Source: Albifimbria verrucaria (Eukaryota > Ascomycota > Sordariomycetes > Hypocreales > Stachybotryaceae). From it: DNA of 64,000 nt. A program made the position numbers and the translations under genes. The notes under the pieces are model-generated. The model saw only the letters and a list, made by a program, of their open reading frames with translations, did not search any database and had not been told where the DNA came from. Position 1 is the stretch's first letter; every line of letters starts with the position of its first letter. Location: assembly GCA_020081605.1 (NCBI GenBank), contig JAHREC010000013.1, forward strand, positions 4,898,001-4,962,000, read 5' to 3'. Shown here piece by piece: positions 12,455-23,663 of the stretch.

Positions 12455-12761
12455 CGCGCAGGGCTACGGCCAGAAGGAGAGGATGCTGTAAGAGTTACAG
12501 CGCAAGTTTGGTAAAGTATGGCGGGGTGGTGAGCGGGGATGACGTCTTATCGTCCGGAACGGGGGCCAGCGCTGCAAGGTCGGGGCGTTCGGCGAGGCGG
12601 CCGGCGAATCCGAGGCTCTGTTTGCTCGTCTTTTTTCTGCACTTCTGTATCTGGAGGAGCTATATGCTATGCGCTTGGCGCTGCGGTGCGACGCGATGCA
12701 ATGCGATGCGATGCGGTGCCGGAGCTGAGAGACAATGCGGAATCAGCGAGTGGATTACCAA

Positions 12762-12768
12762 TTAGTCA
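12762..12768 (+). promoter_or_regulatory. Candidate AP-1 (Yap1/Pap1-type) site
   Basis: TTAGTCA lies about 475 bp upstream of the first start codon of the reductase gene. Fungal Yap1-type bZIP factors bind TTAGTCA and TTACTAA and activate glutathione genes in yeast. A 7-bp match can occur by chance, so this is only suggestive. Confidence 0.35.
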
Positions 12769-13803
12769 CGGTCTAGTCTGGAATTGAGCGCGACGAAGAC
12801 AAGAACAGGGACCTTGAGTGACAATGTAAAACAGGATTGATGCAGTATGCAGACAGACGCTGACCAATATCTCTAGCCTTGCGGGAGTAAGAAGAAAAAA
12901 AAATACGAACGAACGTGCTAGTGCACGAGGTGGGGATTTGAAATGAAGAGAACATGGGTTCCTTAGCAGTATGTAGCTGCCACTTGGCCAGGTATCTGCC
13001 TGTAACTACGGATGCAGCGGGCGTCTAGCTTCATACGTTGCAGGCGATACGGGAGCTTACAGCACTTGACTCCTACTGTAGCGGCACCTCAGAGCTACTG
13101 GGCCGAGGCACGTGTACTGCCTGTCTTGCAAAAATAGCAGTACATTTTACTATCCCCCTCCTCTATATGATTTGATTGAGGCAGGATCCGGGGACGGGGT
13201 TATTACGTGAACTCTTCATCTATTCCAGTTTAGCTCTCTCCTGTATGGCTGATCTACCTGTAGCGTAAACATACCGTTAGCACCCTGCCGAGGCGATTGG
13301 ACGTCTTCCCACTCACTATTTGGAATCAACTCCATATATGCCACCACCATCACACACATGCGTTACATGATGAGTAATAACGTACCGTTTCGACCAAGCT
13401 TCACGTCTGCTTTGTCAACTGCATGTTTTGGGGATTATGCTGGGCTGCGATATCTCTCCTATTTGCATGGCAACCGCTTGGTTCCTTATGCCCCAGGTAA
13501 CCATGCGTTCTTCTTGTAGTCTTAGCTGGAATGTACCGTACATCCCATCCAGTCTAATCATGTATCACACAACCACATCCAGGACAACGCTGTCAACTGG
13601 CACGAAAGACGGACCGTTGCCGTGTGCCAAGCCCACAAGCATATCTAGAATGCCATGCAACCTACCGGTCACACTACTCTACCTTTGCCCCCCAGTATAC
13701 CAGCAACAATGAATGATGCCTCCTGGTCAACCAACAAAACTCCAGGGTAGCTAGTTATGATTTCATAGTCCATGCACCCCGGAATTTCCGCCCACGGGCC
13801 ATG

Positions 13804-13822
13804 GCAGCAGCAGCAGCAGCAG
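13804..13822 (+). repeat. CAG trinucleotide run
   Basis: About six GCA/CAG units, 380 bp upstream of the EDE1 start codon and outside any supported coding sequence. Confidence 0.8.
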
Positions 13823-14204
13823 GTACTTCCCCAGCTGCCCGATTTGGCTGAGCGTGGAGGTACCGCGCGGCTGGCAAGCCCAACGTCCTATCTGGCCGAA
13901 TCAGAGCTCCGTGCAGCAACACCAGCCCCCAGGCTGACGATTGTCTCGAGCAGCGAGGCCAATCAATTACGACTTGCGTTGCCTACCATCGCAACCACAC
14001 GATCCCGACCTCATAGCTCCTCCGCAAGGCGCAACCTCCCTCCTCCTCTCACTCCCGCTTGCCGCAGCAGCAGCAGCATCTATTCCAGCTCTACCCACCC
14101 GAGCGCAGCTCTGGTAGCACCCTAGCTACCTTGACGCCCAGGCCCCTACCCAGCCCACCTCGGCCTTGAGAGTCTCAAGCTCCTGGGACGCCTCGCATGC
14201 GACA

Positions 14205-17200
14205 ATGTCTGCGGATACAGCAGGCGTTGATTCCGGTAGGCCGACAGCCCATCCCGATACCAAACCAGCGTTGCCCTCGTGCATCTAACCAACCCTGTGT
14301 TTGCAGTGGCGCTCAATCTCAACTTGAACCCCGAAGAGAAGCGCGTCTACGGTCAACTCTTCCGACAAGCAGATACCGATGGCGTCGGCGTCGTCACCGG
14401 CGAGACTGCCGTCAAGTTCTTCGAGAAGACACGCCTAGACTCGCGAATTCTAGGAGAGGTTGGCTTCCCGCATGTTCCGTCCAGTCCAAGTTGCGTGACC
14501 TAACCGTCTACTTCCCCCACAGATCTGGCAGATCGCCGATAGAGAAAACCGTGGATTCCTCACCCCGCGGGCTTTGGAACCGTCCTGCGCCTCATCGGCC
14601 ATGCTCAAGCTGGTCGTGAGCCAACGCCGCAGCTGGCCCTCCAGCAGGGCCCGATCCCTCGATTCGATGGCTTCTTCCCGACCCCCGCCCCTGTCGCCTC
14701 GCCGCCGCCGCCCGCTCCTATCCAGGCTCAAGGCACCGGTGGTCCCTCTCGAATTCCGCCCTTGACCCCGGAGAAGGTTGCCCAGTATACCGCTCTCTTC
14801 GAGCGCCAGCCGCTCCAGGGCAATATGCTTCCTGGCGAGCAGGCCAGGCAGATCTTCGACAAGTCTGGCCTGCCAAACGAGGTCCTGGGCAGAATCTGGG
14901 AGCTCTCCGACACTGAACAGCGTGGCGCACTTGTCCTCACCGAGTTTGTCATCGCGATGCATCTCCTGACGTCCATGAAGACCGGTACCCTCCGCACCCT
15001 CCCCAACATTCTCCCTTCTGGGCTCTACGAGGCTGCAACCATGCGTGGCCCGGCGGCCCTCGCCAATCCCCGAGCAACACCGGCATGTCCGCCATCCCGC
15101 GGCAGCTCAGCGGAACGGCCCAACCACGCACCTCGAGCCCTCTTGGCCGGCCCCCAATGGCGCTCCAGCCAACCACCACTGGAAGCGACTGGGCCGTGAC
15201 TCCCGCCGACAAGGCCAGGTTCGACCTCATTTATGCGGACCTCGACAAGGGCAACAAGGGATATATCACGGGAGAGGAGGCGGTCCCCTTCCTCAGCAAA
15301 TCCGAACTGCCAGAAGACACCCTCGCTCAGATCTGGGACTACGCCGACTTTAGCAGCCAGGGCACCCTCACTCGCGAGGGCTTCGCCGTGGCCATGTACC
15401 TCATCCGCCAGCTAAGGAGCAGCCGCTCTACCACTTTGCCTAGCAACCTGCCTGCGAACCTGGTCCCTCCTAGTGTGCGCAATCAGAACCGCCCTCAGAA
15501 TGCGGCTTCGGCCTTCGACCCTCCACCCGTTCCCGCAAAGCCACCTCCACCTCCCCAACCCAAGTCCGCTCTCGAGGACTTGTTCGGCCTGGAATCTGCC
15601 GCACCCACGCCTCCGCCCGTGGCACCAGCAGTCATCCCTGCTCCCGCCGCCCTGAAGACAATGTCCACGGGTGGCTCCAATGCGAACGACCCTTTCGCTG
15701 GTGGTTCTGTTGCTCTTTCTCCTTCATCACCTGCACGACCATCACCAACTGCTGCCAGCACATTCAAGCCATTCGTGCCCTCCTCATCTTTTGGCCGAGG
15801 CTTGACAAGCCACCCTACCGGGGATTCTTTGGGCTCGAACACGAATGTGCCCAGCCAGCTGTCCGCTTCGGAAGATCTCCTGGCTGACAATGACCCTGAA
15901 GCTAGCAAGAAGATCACGGGTGAGACGACCGAGCTGGCTAACCTCTCTAGCCAAATCGGCACATTGTCGAAGCAGATGCAGGATGTACAGTCCAAGCGAA
16001 CTGCAACCCAGAATGAGCTCAACCAGACCAACTCCCAGAAGCAGAACTTTGAGCAGCGACTCGCTCAGCTGCGATCGCTCTACGAGAAGGAGGCCCAAGA
16101 CACCCAGGCCCTCGAGGAGCAGCTTCGAAACGCCCGCAACGAGACCAAGAAACTCCAAAGCGAATGCCTGGCACTCGAGGGCACTTACAAGGACATTCAA
16201 GCGCAGCACCAGCAAACCCTGACAGCGCTGCAAACCGACCAACAGGAAAACACCAACCTGCGGGAGCGTATTCGTGTTGTCAACGCAGAGATTGCTCAGC
16301 TCAAGCCTCAGATTGAGAAGCTCAAGGCCGAGGCGCGACAGCAGAAGGGTCTTGTCGCCATCAACAAGAAGCAGCTGTCAACTACTGAAGGCGAGCGTGA
16401 CAAGTATAAGACCGAGGTGGAAGACCTTACTAAGAGCAACGAGGAGCTTTCCCGACAGCTCGAGACGGGTTCTCCTGTCTCTAACAGCGAGCAGGTTGTC
16501 AGCCCTGCTGCTTCTATATCCAGTGCCAACAACCCTTTCTTCAAGCGCTCCGCAAGCACAGATATCATGGGCGCTTTTGCATCCCTCCTGCGAGAACTTT
16601 CTCGGACAAGTCCTTCGATGAAGTTTTCGGCTCGTCCTTCTCTCCACCCTTGGCTGGAACACCACCACCACCAGCTACCTCTTTCAAGCAGCAGAACGCC
16701 GAGACCTCTTCGGTCAACTCGTTCCCTACTCCCCGGCTACAAGCCCTAACCTGAGCCGGGCAGTCACGCTGCCTAGCGAGGCTCCCCTCCACCCGAGTCT
16801 CGCTCCACATTCCCACCATTCTCAGGAGAAGCCGAGTCACTGACGTCGTCCCGCCAAGTCTCCCTCCCATGTCCCGAGTTGATGCCCTATCCAACGACGG
16901 GGCCAGCCCACTCCTACTGAGAAGATTGTTGGCGACAACACTCTCCCAGGTGCATTCCCTACTGAGGATGCGTTAAAGCAAGACACCCCTAGCGCTACGC
17001 CCTTCCCACCAGAGGCGGCATCACCCAAGCCTGCCGAGAGTGCGGCAACGGCTGCTGACCCTTTCGCCAGCATGGACCAAGACCAGGCTAAGGCGAAGGC
17101 TGATTTTGACAACGCCTTTGCGGCGTTCTCAAGTTCTAACAATAACCGGAGCCAAACAGCTCCGCAAGCCTCTCACACAACAACCTCTGCATTCGATAGT

Positions 17201-18234
17201 GAATTCCCGCCAATTTCTGAGGTTGAGCGCGATGATGATTCGGATTCGGATAGCGAGGACGGAGGTTTCGCCGATGACTTCGCACCCGCCTCACCACCTC
17301 CCAAGGCTGTTACTGCCGACCGGTCCACCACAGAGACCACGGCTACACCTAGTGGCACAAGCACCGACACTCCTCAGCCAGTGCCTCAGACCACTGTTAA
17401 GGATGTTACTCCTCCGGCACCAGAGTCGACGGACCGAAGGTAAGAAATTTCTTGTTACACATATATCGACGATAACTAATTCAGAAACCCAGTGCTGAGC
17501 GCCCGGCCTCTCCTGTAACAAGCGCGGCAACTGGCCCTCAGACGTCATCTGTGGATGACATTTTTGGCGCTGCTGCCACGGGCACCACCTCCACTACTAG
17601 CCAGGCGGCTCCGTCGAACCCGCCGGCAAAGGGTGCCTTTGACGACCTAGAGGATGACTTTGAAGGCCTAGAGGATGCCAAGGAGGGCTCTGCAGACGAT
17701 GACTTTGCCAACATCTCCCGCTCCGGCCTTGACGAGTTCAACCCGGTCTTTGACAGCAGCCCTCCTGCAAGCCAGGCCAAGAGCGAGTCTACCGCCTTTG
17801 GTAACGAAAGCAGCTTCGACTTTGTCCCCTCCAACCCTACCGGTGGATCTGCCGCACCCGCTGGCGCAAACCAGCAGAAGGCTGCTGACGCGCACGACTG
17901 GGACGCCATCTTCTCCGGTCTCGATACCCCACGGCAGCAGCCACTGATGCTTCCGCCCCTCCGGCTGCCTCCGGCGCCCCTGAAACCCCGGCCGAGTCTC
18001 GCCCTGGTTTGACTGGACGTGCGCTGACCACCCAAGGCGAGCACGATGACCCCATCCTCAAGCACCTCACCGGCATGGGATATCCGCGCACCGATGCTCT
18101 TGCAGCGCTGGAGAAGTACGACTATAATCTTGAACGGGTAAGTTTCAAGTCTAAACTACTATTACAGAAAGAACATAGTTGCTAACGCAGTGTGCTCTTC
18201 CTAGGCTGCCAACTACCTGGCCAACCAGTCATGA
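14205..18234 (+). CDS. EDE1: EH-domain endocytic scaffold, Ede1/Eps15-like
   Basis: Early endocytic scaffold acting at the plasma membrane. Exons are 14205-14235, 14307-14458, 14523-17439, 17485-18137 and 18205-18234. The product is about 1,263 residues. In order, it has three EH domains (about residues 14-90, 155-240 and 295-390; each keeps the IW core, for example GRIWELSD and AQIWDYAD), a Pro-rich linker, a long Gln/Glu/Lys coiled coil (about 560-760), an acidic Ser/Pro-rich tail and a C-terminal UBA domain (MGYPRTDALAALEKYDYNLE). The frame breaks nine times, each consistent with one missing C in runs at 14563-14566, 15049-15051, 16583-16585, 16731-16734, 16784-16787, 16862-16864, 16907-16909, 17488-17490 and 17927-17930. 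Counting nine bases makes every exon phase agree (3,792 nt). Without them the locus would be wrongly split into several genes. Confidence 0.93.
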
Positions 18235-18784
18235 TGTAAAAGATTGAACATGAGTTTCTGCTTAGACCAACCCAACATAAAGCGAGAATGCATCAATCCC
18301 CACGAGCCCTAAGCTCTTTACCGTTGAGATCTCTGCGAACGGAGATCAAAGTCTGCATTGAGGAAGCGTTTCTGAAGTTCATTTTCCCTGTTCTTTCTTT
18401 GTCTTTTTCTTCTTCTTCTTCTTTATTCTACTACATACAGCCCCCTTTATCTTCTCTCTGTGCTACTTCTATTGATCTTCCTATTTGCGACTCACCCAGA
18501 TGTTGTTTGTTGGACTACGTTTGGGACCCCCTTTCCCCTTTCATTCTACGGCACTAATAGGAAGATGTTCGGAAGGAGATGGGAACGGATTTGGAGGAAG
18601 TTGAGGTTTTTGAGCACCAGGAACTTGCGTAGCATCATCGTCATCATTAATTCGCGGAGGAATCACATCCCCGAGAAAGTTGTATCTAGCTAGGCCCTTC
18701 TATTACACCACCTGATGGTTCCAAAAATCACGCCCCCTTCCGCCTCCCGCCTCCCGCTATTGAATGATGAAGAAATGATATCGC
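18235..18784. other. Convergent 3' intergenic region, EDE1 and SEC6
   Basis: About 550 bp between two converging genes, containing their 3' untranslated regions. It is T/C-rich around 18380-18480. No gene and no clear terminator signal are visible. Confidence 0.6.
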
Positions 18785-21042
18785 TTATTTGATCTTGCCC
18801 ATGATGGTCTCCGGCCCACGCACGACGTCCATTTGCGCAGCACGCGCCTTGACCGCGTTGAGCATGCTCCGCTCGAAGTCGTCGCGAGCGCGCAGAACGG
18901 CCTCGACCCAGCTGATGTGCAGGTCCCAATAATTGCGTTTGAACTCCTCGAAGACGTCGGGGACGGCATCCTTGTCTGCGGTCAGGAGGCGCAGGAACAT
19001 CTCGGTGACCCGCCATGTCTGCTTGATGGAGGAGGCGACGTCCGGGTTAGGCAGGCCGGAGAAGTAGTCGAAGGCGGTAGAGATGTCGTTGAAGAGCTTG
19101 TCCTGGAAGGGGTCGGCACGGCGGAACTTGGCGCCCTTGTTGCGGACGGAGGAGAGGTAGCGGACGAGGAGCTCGTCGGCGAAAATTTCAGTAAAAATGT
19201 CTATGAGAGAATGATGCAGGACCTGGCGATAGTCGCTGAGGTACTCGTCAAACGTGACAACCATTTGTTTCATGGCCGTGCTGGTGTACCACTTGGGCGT
19301 GAAGAAGTCAGGCATGACGTTGCTAAAGTCGACGGCGAAGATGAGGTGCGCAAACTTGTTGATGCACCAAGTGCTGAAGTCGACGTAGCCATCTCGCAGC
19401 TGGTCCAGTTCCTGATCCGCACGCTCGAGGTACTGCGGCGTGACGCCAACCTCGAACTTTTGCTTGAAGCTGGTCAGATAGCCAAAGCGGCCCTCGTCCT
19501 CGTTATCGTCGATGCACGCAATCTGATCGTTGGCCGTGGCAACCAGCCAATCCTGCATCGCCTGGAAGCCTTCCAGCTCGGGCACCTTGCCTGTCTCGAA
19601 GCGCACGGCTTCTTCCTCCAACATGCTCTGCCACGACTGTTGACGGTCACGCAGGCGCAGGAACATTGCGTCAATGACACCTTCGACGACGTCGGCTCGC
19701 TGAGAGTTGAGCGCCGCATCGACCTGCTCTCGCAGCATGCGCCACAAGGCGACGAGGTTCTTGGTGCGGAAATAGCCGTACTCGTCCTGGTCGAGGTTGG
19801 AGCCCTCGACGTTGCGCTCGGCAAAGTCGCGCTTCTCCTGGTCGAAGATACGATCGATCCACTCGTCGAGGAATTTGATAATGAGCTGGCGGAAGTCCCT
19901 AACCAGCTCGCCCTCGCGGTTGTCGATGACATGTGGTGAGAGGAATCCTGACGGAAGCCCATCTTGGCCATCTTCTTGTAATACTTCTCTGGGAAGCTAA
20001 TAATCTCGAGTGTATGCGCGGAGCTGCTGTCTGGGCCATCTACCATGCCGACCAGGAAATCGTGCATGAGCTGGTGGTAGACATCGGCATATGTTTTGCT
20101 AATATTCCATTTCTTGGGCATCAACGGCGTCATACCAATCTTGACTGCGTTCAGGTCGTTGAAATACCACTTCATAATCTTCTCCAGCTTGCTCGGGTCG
20201 TCAAGGAAGTCTTCCTTGGCCTGTTCAAACTGCTGCTCGGCGCTGAGACGGATGGCCTGCAGGAACTTGTCCTTGTAGCCGCGGACCTGCTTGGCGCCGT
20301 CGGTGATGCTTTGGAAACGGGCGGCCATCTCCTTGTGGTTCTTGAGTGCCTCTTGAAGGGCCAGGACGCGCTGGTCACTCTTCTCCTCGGCCTCCATGAC
20401 GACGGCAAAGCGCACAACTAAGCTGTTGTTGTCGTTGACGACGAGATTGATCAGGTTGAGAGCCAGGATGCCGACGTGCTCGTCGAACCAGTCGATGGTA
20501 TCGTCCAATCTGGCAAAGTAGTCCTCAAGCGTCGACTCCAAGCCCTGGTCTTCGGCCCTGCGGATCTGCTCCATGGCGTCGTCGCGGATATTTCTCAGCT
20601 GGGTCAGCTCGTAGTGGCACGGCAACAGGTTGGGCATGTTCTCCTTGTCCTCGTCGTTTTGCCTCAGCATGTTCTCAACGACGCCGATGCGATCGTTGAA
20701 GGTCTCGAGATTGCGCCGCATAGTCTCGACGGCGCCGAAATTGCGATGGGCCTGGGACACGAGATTGATGCTGGCAAAGTCCTTGATCATGGTCTGGGAC
20801 TCGGAGCACAGCTTGTCGATCTTGACCATCTCCTCCTTGATGAGCTGGACCGTCTTCTGGCCATCGCTCAGGCCGTTCATGCCGGACTGTGTGGTTTCCA
20901 GCTGCTCGCGAAGCCCGCTCCGGAGCTGGGAATCGATGGCGGCCTTCTTGCGGGAGAACTCGAGCTTCATGGCGGCGATCTTTTCGAGATCATCTGGGTG
21001 CCGCAGAAGCTCGGCGAGCTTGGGCGCGGGCGCGTCGTCCAT
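18785..21042 (-). CDS. SEC6: Exocyst complex component Sec6
   Basis: Subunit of the exocyst, which tethers secretory vesicles to the plasma membrane at growth sites. It is a single exon of 752 residues, the usual length for fungal Sec6. The N-terminal part (about residues 10-130) is a heptad-rich coiled coil. The rest matches the conserved Sec6 region, with stretches such as FSNVMPDFFTPKWY and WRVTEMFLRLLTAD near the C-terminus. The start at 21042 (MDDAPAPK) is preferred over an in-frame ATG at 21090 because conservation begins there. One break lies at the GG at 19942-19943. A single missing base restores the register (2,259 nt). The gene overlaps a 368-codon open frame on the opposite strand, which is a codon-bias shadow. 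Confidence 0.95.
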
Positions 21043-21680
21043 TGTGGCTGCGGCAACGGTGACGGTGAAGCGGATACCATGCAGCAGCACACGTCGATAT
21101 GGATCATATCATGGTGCTCGGGAGGCGCCAGTCGTGGGTGAATCGTGTCTCGGTCGTCAGCGTCGTCACGTTTCGGGGGTTCGTTAGGGATGTTTGATGC
21201 AGCGTTCCAGAGACAGGGTACCAGATGGTTGTAGTAGTGTGGAGTTGCTCATCAGGTACTCCGTAATATGTACTTACGTACTAGGTAACTTAGGAACCGG
21301 TGTGGAGTACTCCCACTCCACACTATCCCTTGTACATCCATGACCATGCCCAGGAGCTGCCCAAGCAGTATTAAATTCACCATGGAATTGTCCTTAACGT
21401 AGGGATAATACTACAAAATAGCCCGAATATATATACATTTTTTACTCGTTTCCAATCATTTTCTTATAGAATTACATCAATGAAAGTCAATTGGCTAAAT
21501 CGTCGCAAGTTCAGGCTGTTACTGTTACGACTGTACGGTCCGTGTGGTAATAGTGATAATTGTATCGTCGCTGTTTGCTCTATCCATGTCTCCGAATGAT
21601 AACGAGGCAACACACTTTGTTTCTTTGATTATGGGTATCATAACTACTATACATACAACACACGACCACCAGTCGTCCCA
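21043..21680. other. Intergenic, SEC6 promoter and BCD1 3' end
   Basis: Contains the SEC6 promoter and the BCD1 3' end. A short hairpin (21300-21323) has a 9-bp perfect stem and 6-nt loop. A stretch around 21400-21460 is AT-rich. No gene is seen. Confidence 0.6.
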
Positions 21681-23008
21681 TCACTCGCTGTCTGTTCCCG
21701 AACTACTCGTAGAGTCGTCATCATCTTCATCTTCCCCATCGTCGTCCTCTCCAAGGCTTTGCTCCGCAATCACCTCCCCAGCCTCGAGTCCAACGGCTCC
21801 CTTAGAGCCGCTGTCATCTTCATCTTCCGGCAAGTTATCATCCCTGCCATCCTCGTCGCTCTCTACCTCCCCTTCCTCCAAGGTATCTTTGCCTTCCTGT
21901 CGCTGCTTCTTTGCTCGCTTTGGGTTCTTCTGGCCTGGTGGTGCTCGGCGCTTGGTTCCCTGTGTTTCTATCATATCCTTGGGGCCTAGTGTCAACCCCC
22001 GAGGCAGTGTGTCGGTGCCGTTCAACACGTAGATGCTTGGAAACTCAAGGACGTTGGTGTTTGCAAGAACGTCTCGGAGGCAATCCGTCGGCTTCAGACT
22101 CGTGACGATTGCCGGCTTGTCTGCTCTTGTCGGCAATCTCGCAAGGAAAAATTGGTAGCGTCGTCGGCTCGCCTCGTCGACCTGATAGGGCCATTCCTCA
22201 ATAGCAGATGACTGATACGACACCCACGTCCCGCCAAATGGATCCTGCACCGAGGCCGTCGCGTAGCCCCAAGTCGAATTAAGAGGATCCTGAAGATCGC
22301 CCCTCGAACGCCTCTTGGTATCTTGGGAGCCTTCGGGTTCTCTTTCCGCGATCGCTCCTCAAGCATGGCATGGTAGGCCTGGTAAAGAGGAATGTCGTCC
22401 ATCACTTTGGACAGTACCCGCTGAGGCTTCGGCTTCCCATCAACCGTCTCCTCTGTAGTATTTTCCAGCTTCAACCATTCCACCTGCCAGTTGATTCTCC
22501 CAGACTTTCGATTCAGCGTGGTATTGTTCTCCTTCTGCCTCGACATGCCTTGGGGCACACACACAATCTTGATGTTCAGCTTCCTTAGCCGCTGCATCAG
22601 AAAGCGCTCAAATGATCGACCTTTGGCTTCGCGCAGCACGCGCGTTACCAGCACCTTTCTCTTTCTGCCATCCCTCCCGGGCTTCCATCGCACCTCCTGC
22701 ACCGTCAGTGGTCGCAGTTCTTCCTGTTGCACGAGGCCCTTCTCCTCAACAATGACTTTTTCTCCCTGTTCCATGGAACGCTCCATTCCGTACAGGAAAT
22801 TGTAATCATGATCGATACCGGCCGGGGTGCGTAGCTTAGATCGGGGAATGTATGTTGTTGGATCGCGTTCACCACTACATTCAGACCAGGCCTTGTGCTT
22901 CTTGATGCAAGGCAAGGAACAAGTACGGATGGCACAGCGAGGACATTTGTACTTTGGTTCCGATACGTGACATATCGCGCACAGCGATGTTAGCAAAGGG
23001 TCGGCCAT
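21681..23008 (-). CDS. BCD1: Box C/D snoRNA biogenesis protein Bcd1 (HIT zinc finger)
   Basis: Nuclear assembly factor for box C/D snoRNPs. It is a single exon of 442 residues. The N-terminal HIT-type zinc finger is clear (about residues 10-45: CAICH, CPRC, CSLPC, KKHKAWSEC). A conserved Bcd1 middle region follows, then a Lys/Arg-rich segment (KKRQ, KRAKKQ type) and a strongly acidic Glu/Asp/Ser tail. I chose the ATG at 23008 (MADPLLTS) because it has a strong context (CACCATGG). An in-frame ATG at 23062 would add 18 residues. The frame breaks once at 22300-22303, where the + strand C-run is one base short (a G in the sense strand). Adding it gives exactly 1,329 nt. Confidence 0.9.
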
Positions 23009-23663
23009 GGTGGTATCTTGTGGTTTGACGTTGTGAGCGCAAGAAGGCAGAGAGTCTTCCATTGACCGGGGAACTTTTTAGCGGATAAAAAGTCTTATCT
23101 TATCGCCAACACCGTTATGACCCACCTTGGCTAAGACTTTTAACCAACGTGCAGCATAGCATACACACACAACACGCATGGGCAGTCATTCAAGGTGGGG
23201 GACAAATCAGTATTACAGTTGTCGTCAAGGAGAATTGGGATCATTTTGATCGAGTTTGGTGAATAACTTTGCAGCTTTTGGTATATATAAACTTGAGTAG
23301 ATAGCCAGTCGGGCAAATGAGCGACGCGAATGAGAAAGCATGCCACCTGGCCCACGCCTCTTGCAAATAAACCCCAAGTATAACTCAAATAAATCCATCA
23401 AGATCAGGCCCGGCTTGCCAGGAAATAGACAATATGAGAGGCTACTCCGCATCTGCAGAGGTAATACACAGATAAAGGAACAAAACGCCGTCGTCCAAGG
23501 GCTTTCATCCAAAAGCCATACAACAAAATAAACGATGTAAGCTGAGCGCTTATAATGCAGACAATACAAGACCGGATCAACAGTCAGTTAATAGTAGAAA
23601 TACCATCTTGGGCATCGCCGCTTGGACTTGATGCTCAATCTAGCAGAACCTTCAAGAGACCTC
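23009..23663. other. Intergenic, BCD1 promoter and DENN gene 3' end
   Basis: About 650 bp between two genes on the same strand. It is moderately AT-rich with no supported coding sequence. Confidence 0.6.

Larger units (their letters stand above)
12287..14204. promoter_or_regulatory. Divergent intergenic region between GLR1 and EDE1
   Basis: This 1.9-kb space contains the promoters of glutathione reductase (-) and EDE1 (+). It holds pentamer repeats at 12391-12454, an AP-1-like site at 12762-12768 and a short CAG run at 13804-13822. No coding sequence is supported. Confidence 0.6.

Noticed and set aside
14205..18234. Several separate genes (EH protein, coiled-coil protein, UBA protein)
   Set aside because: The domain order is that of one Ede1 protein, and nine one-base C-run gaps restore a single frame with all exon phases matching.
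18833..19939. 368-codon open frame on the + strand
   Set aside because: It lies exactly antisense to SEC6, and its composition is that expected from reverse reading of a GC-biased coding sequence. SEC6 motifs are clear on the other strand.
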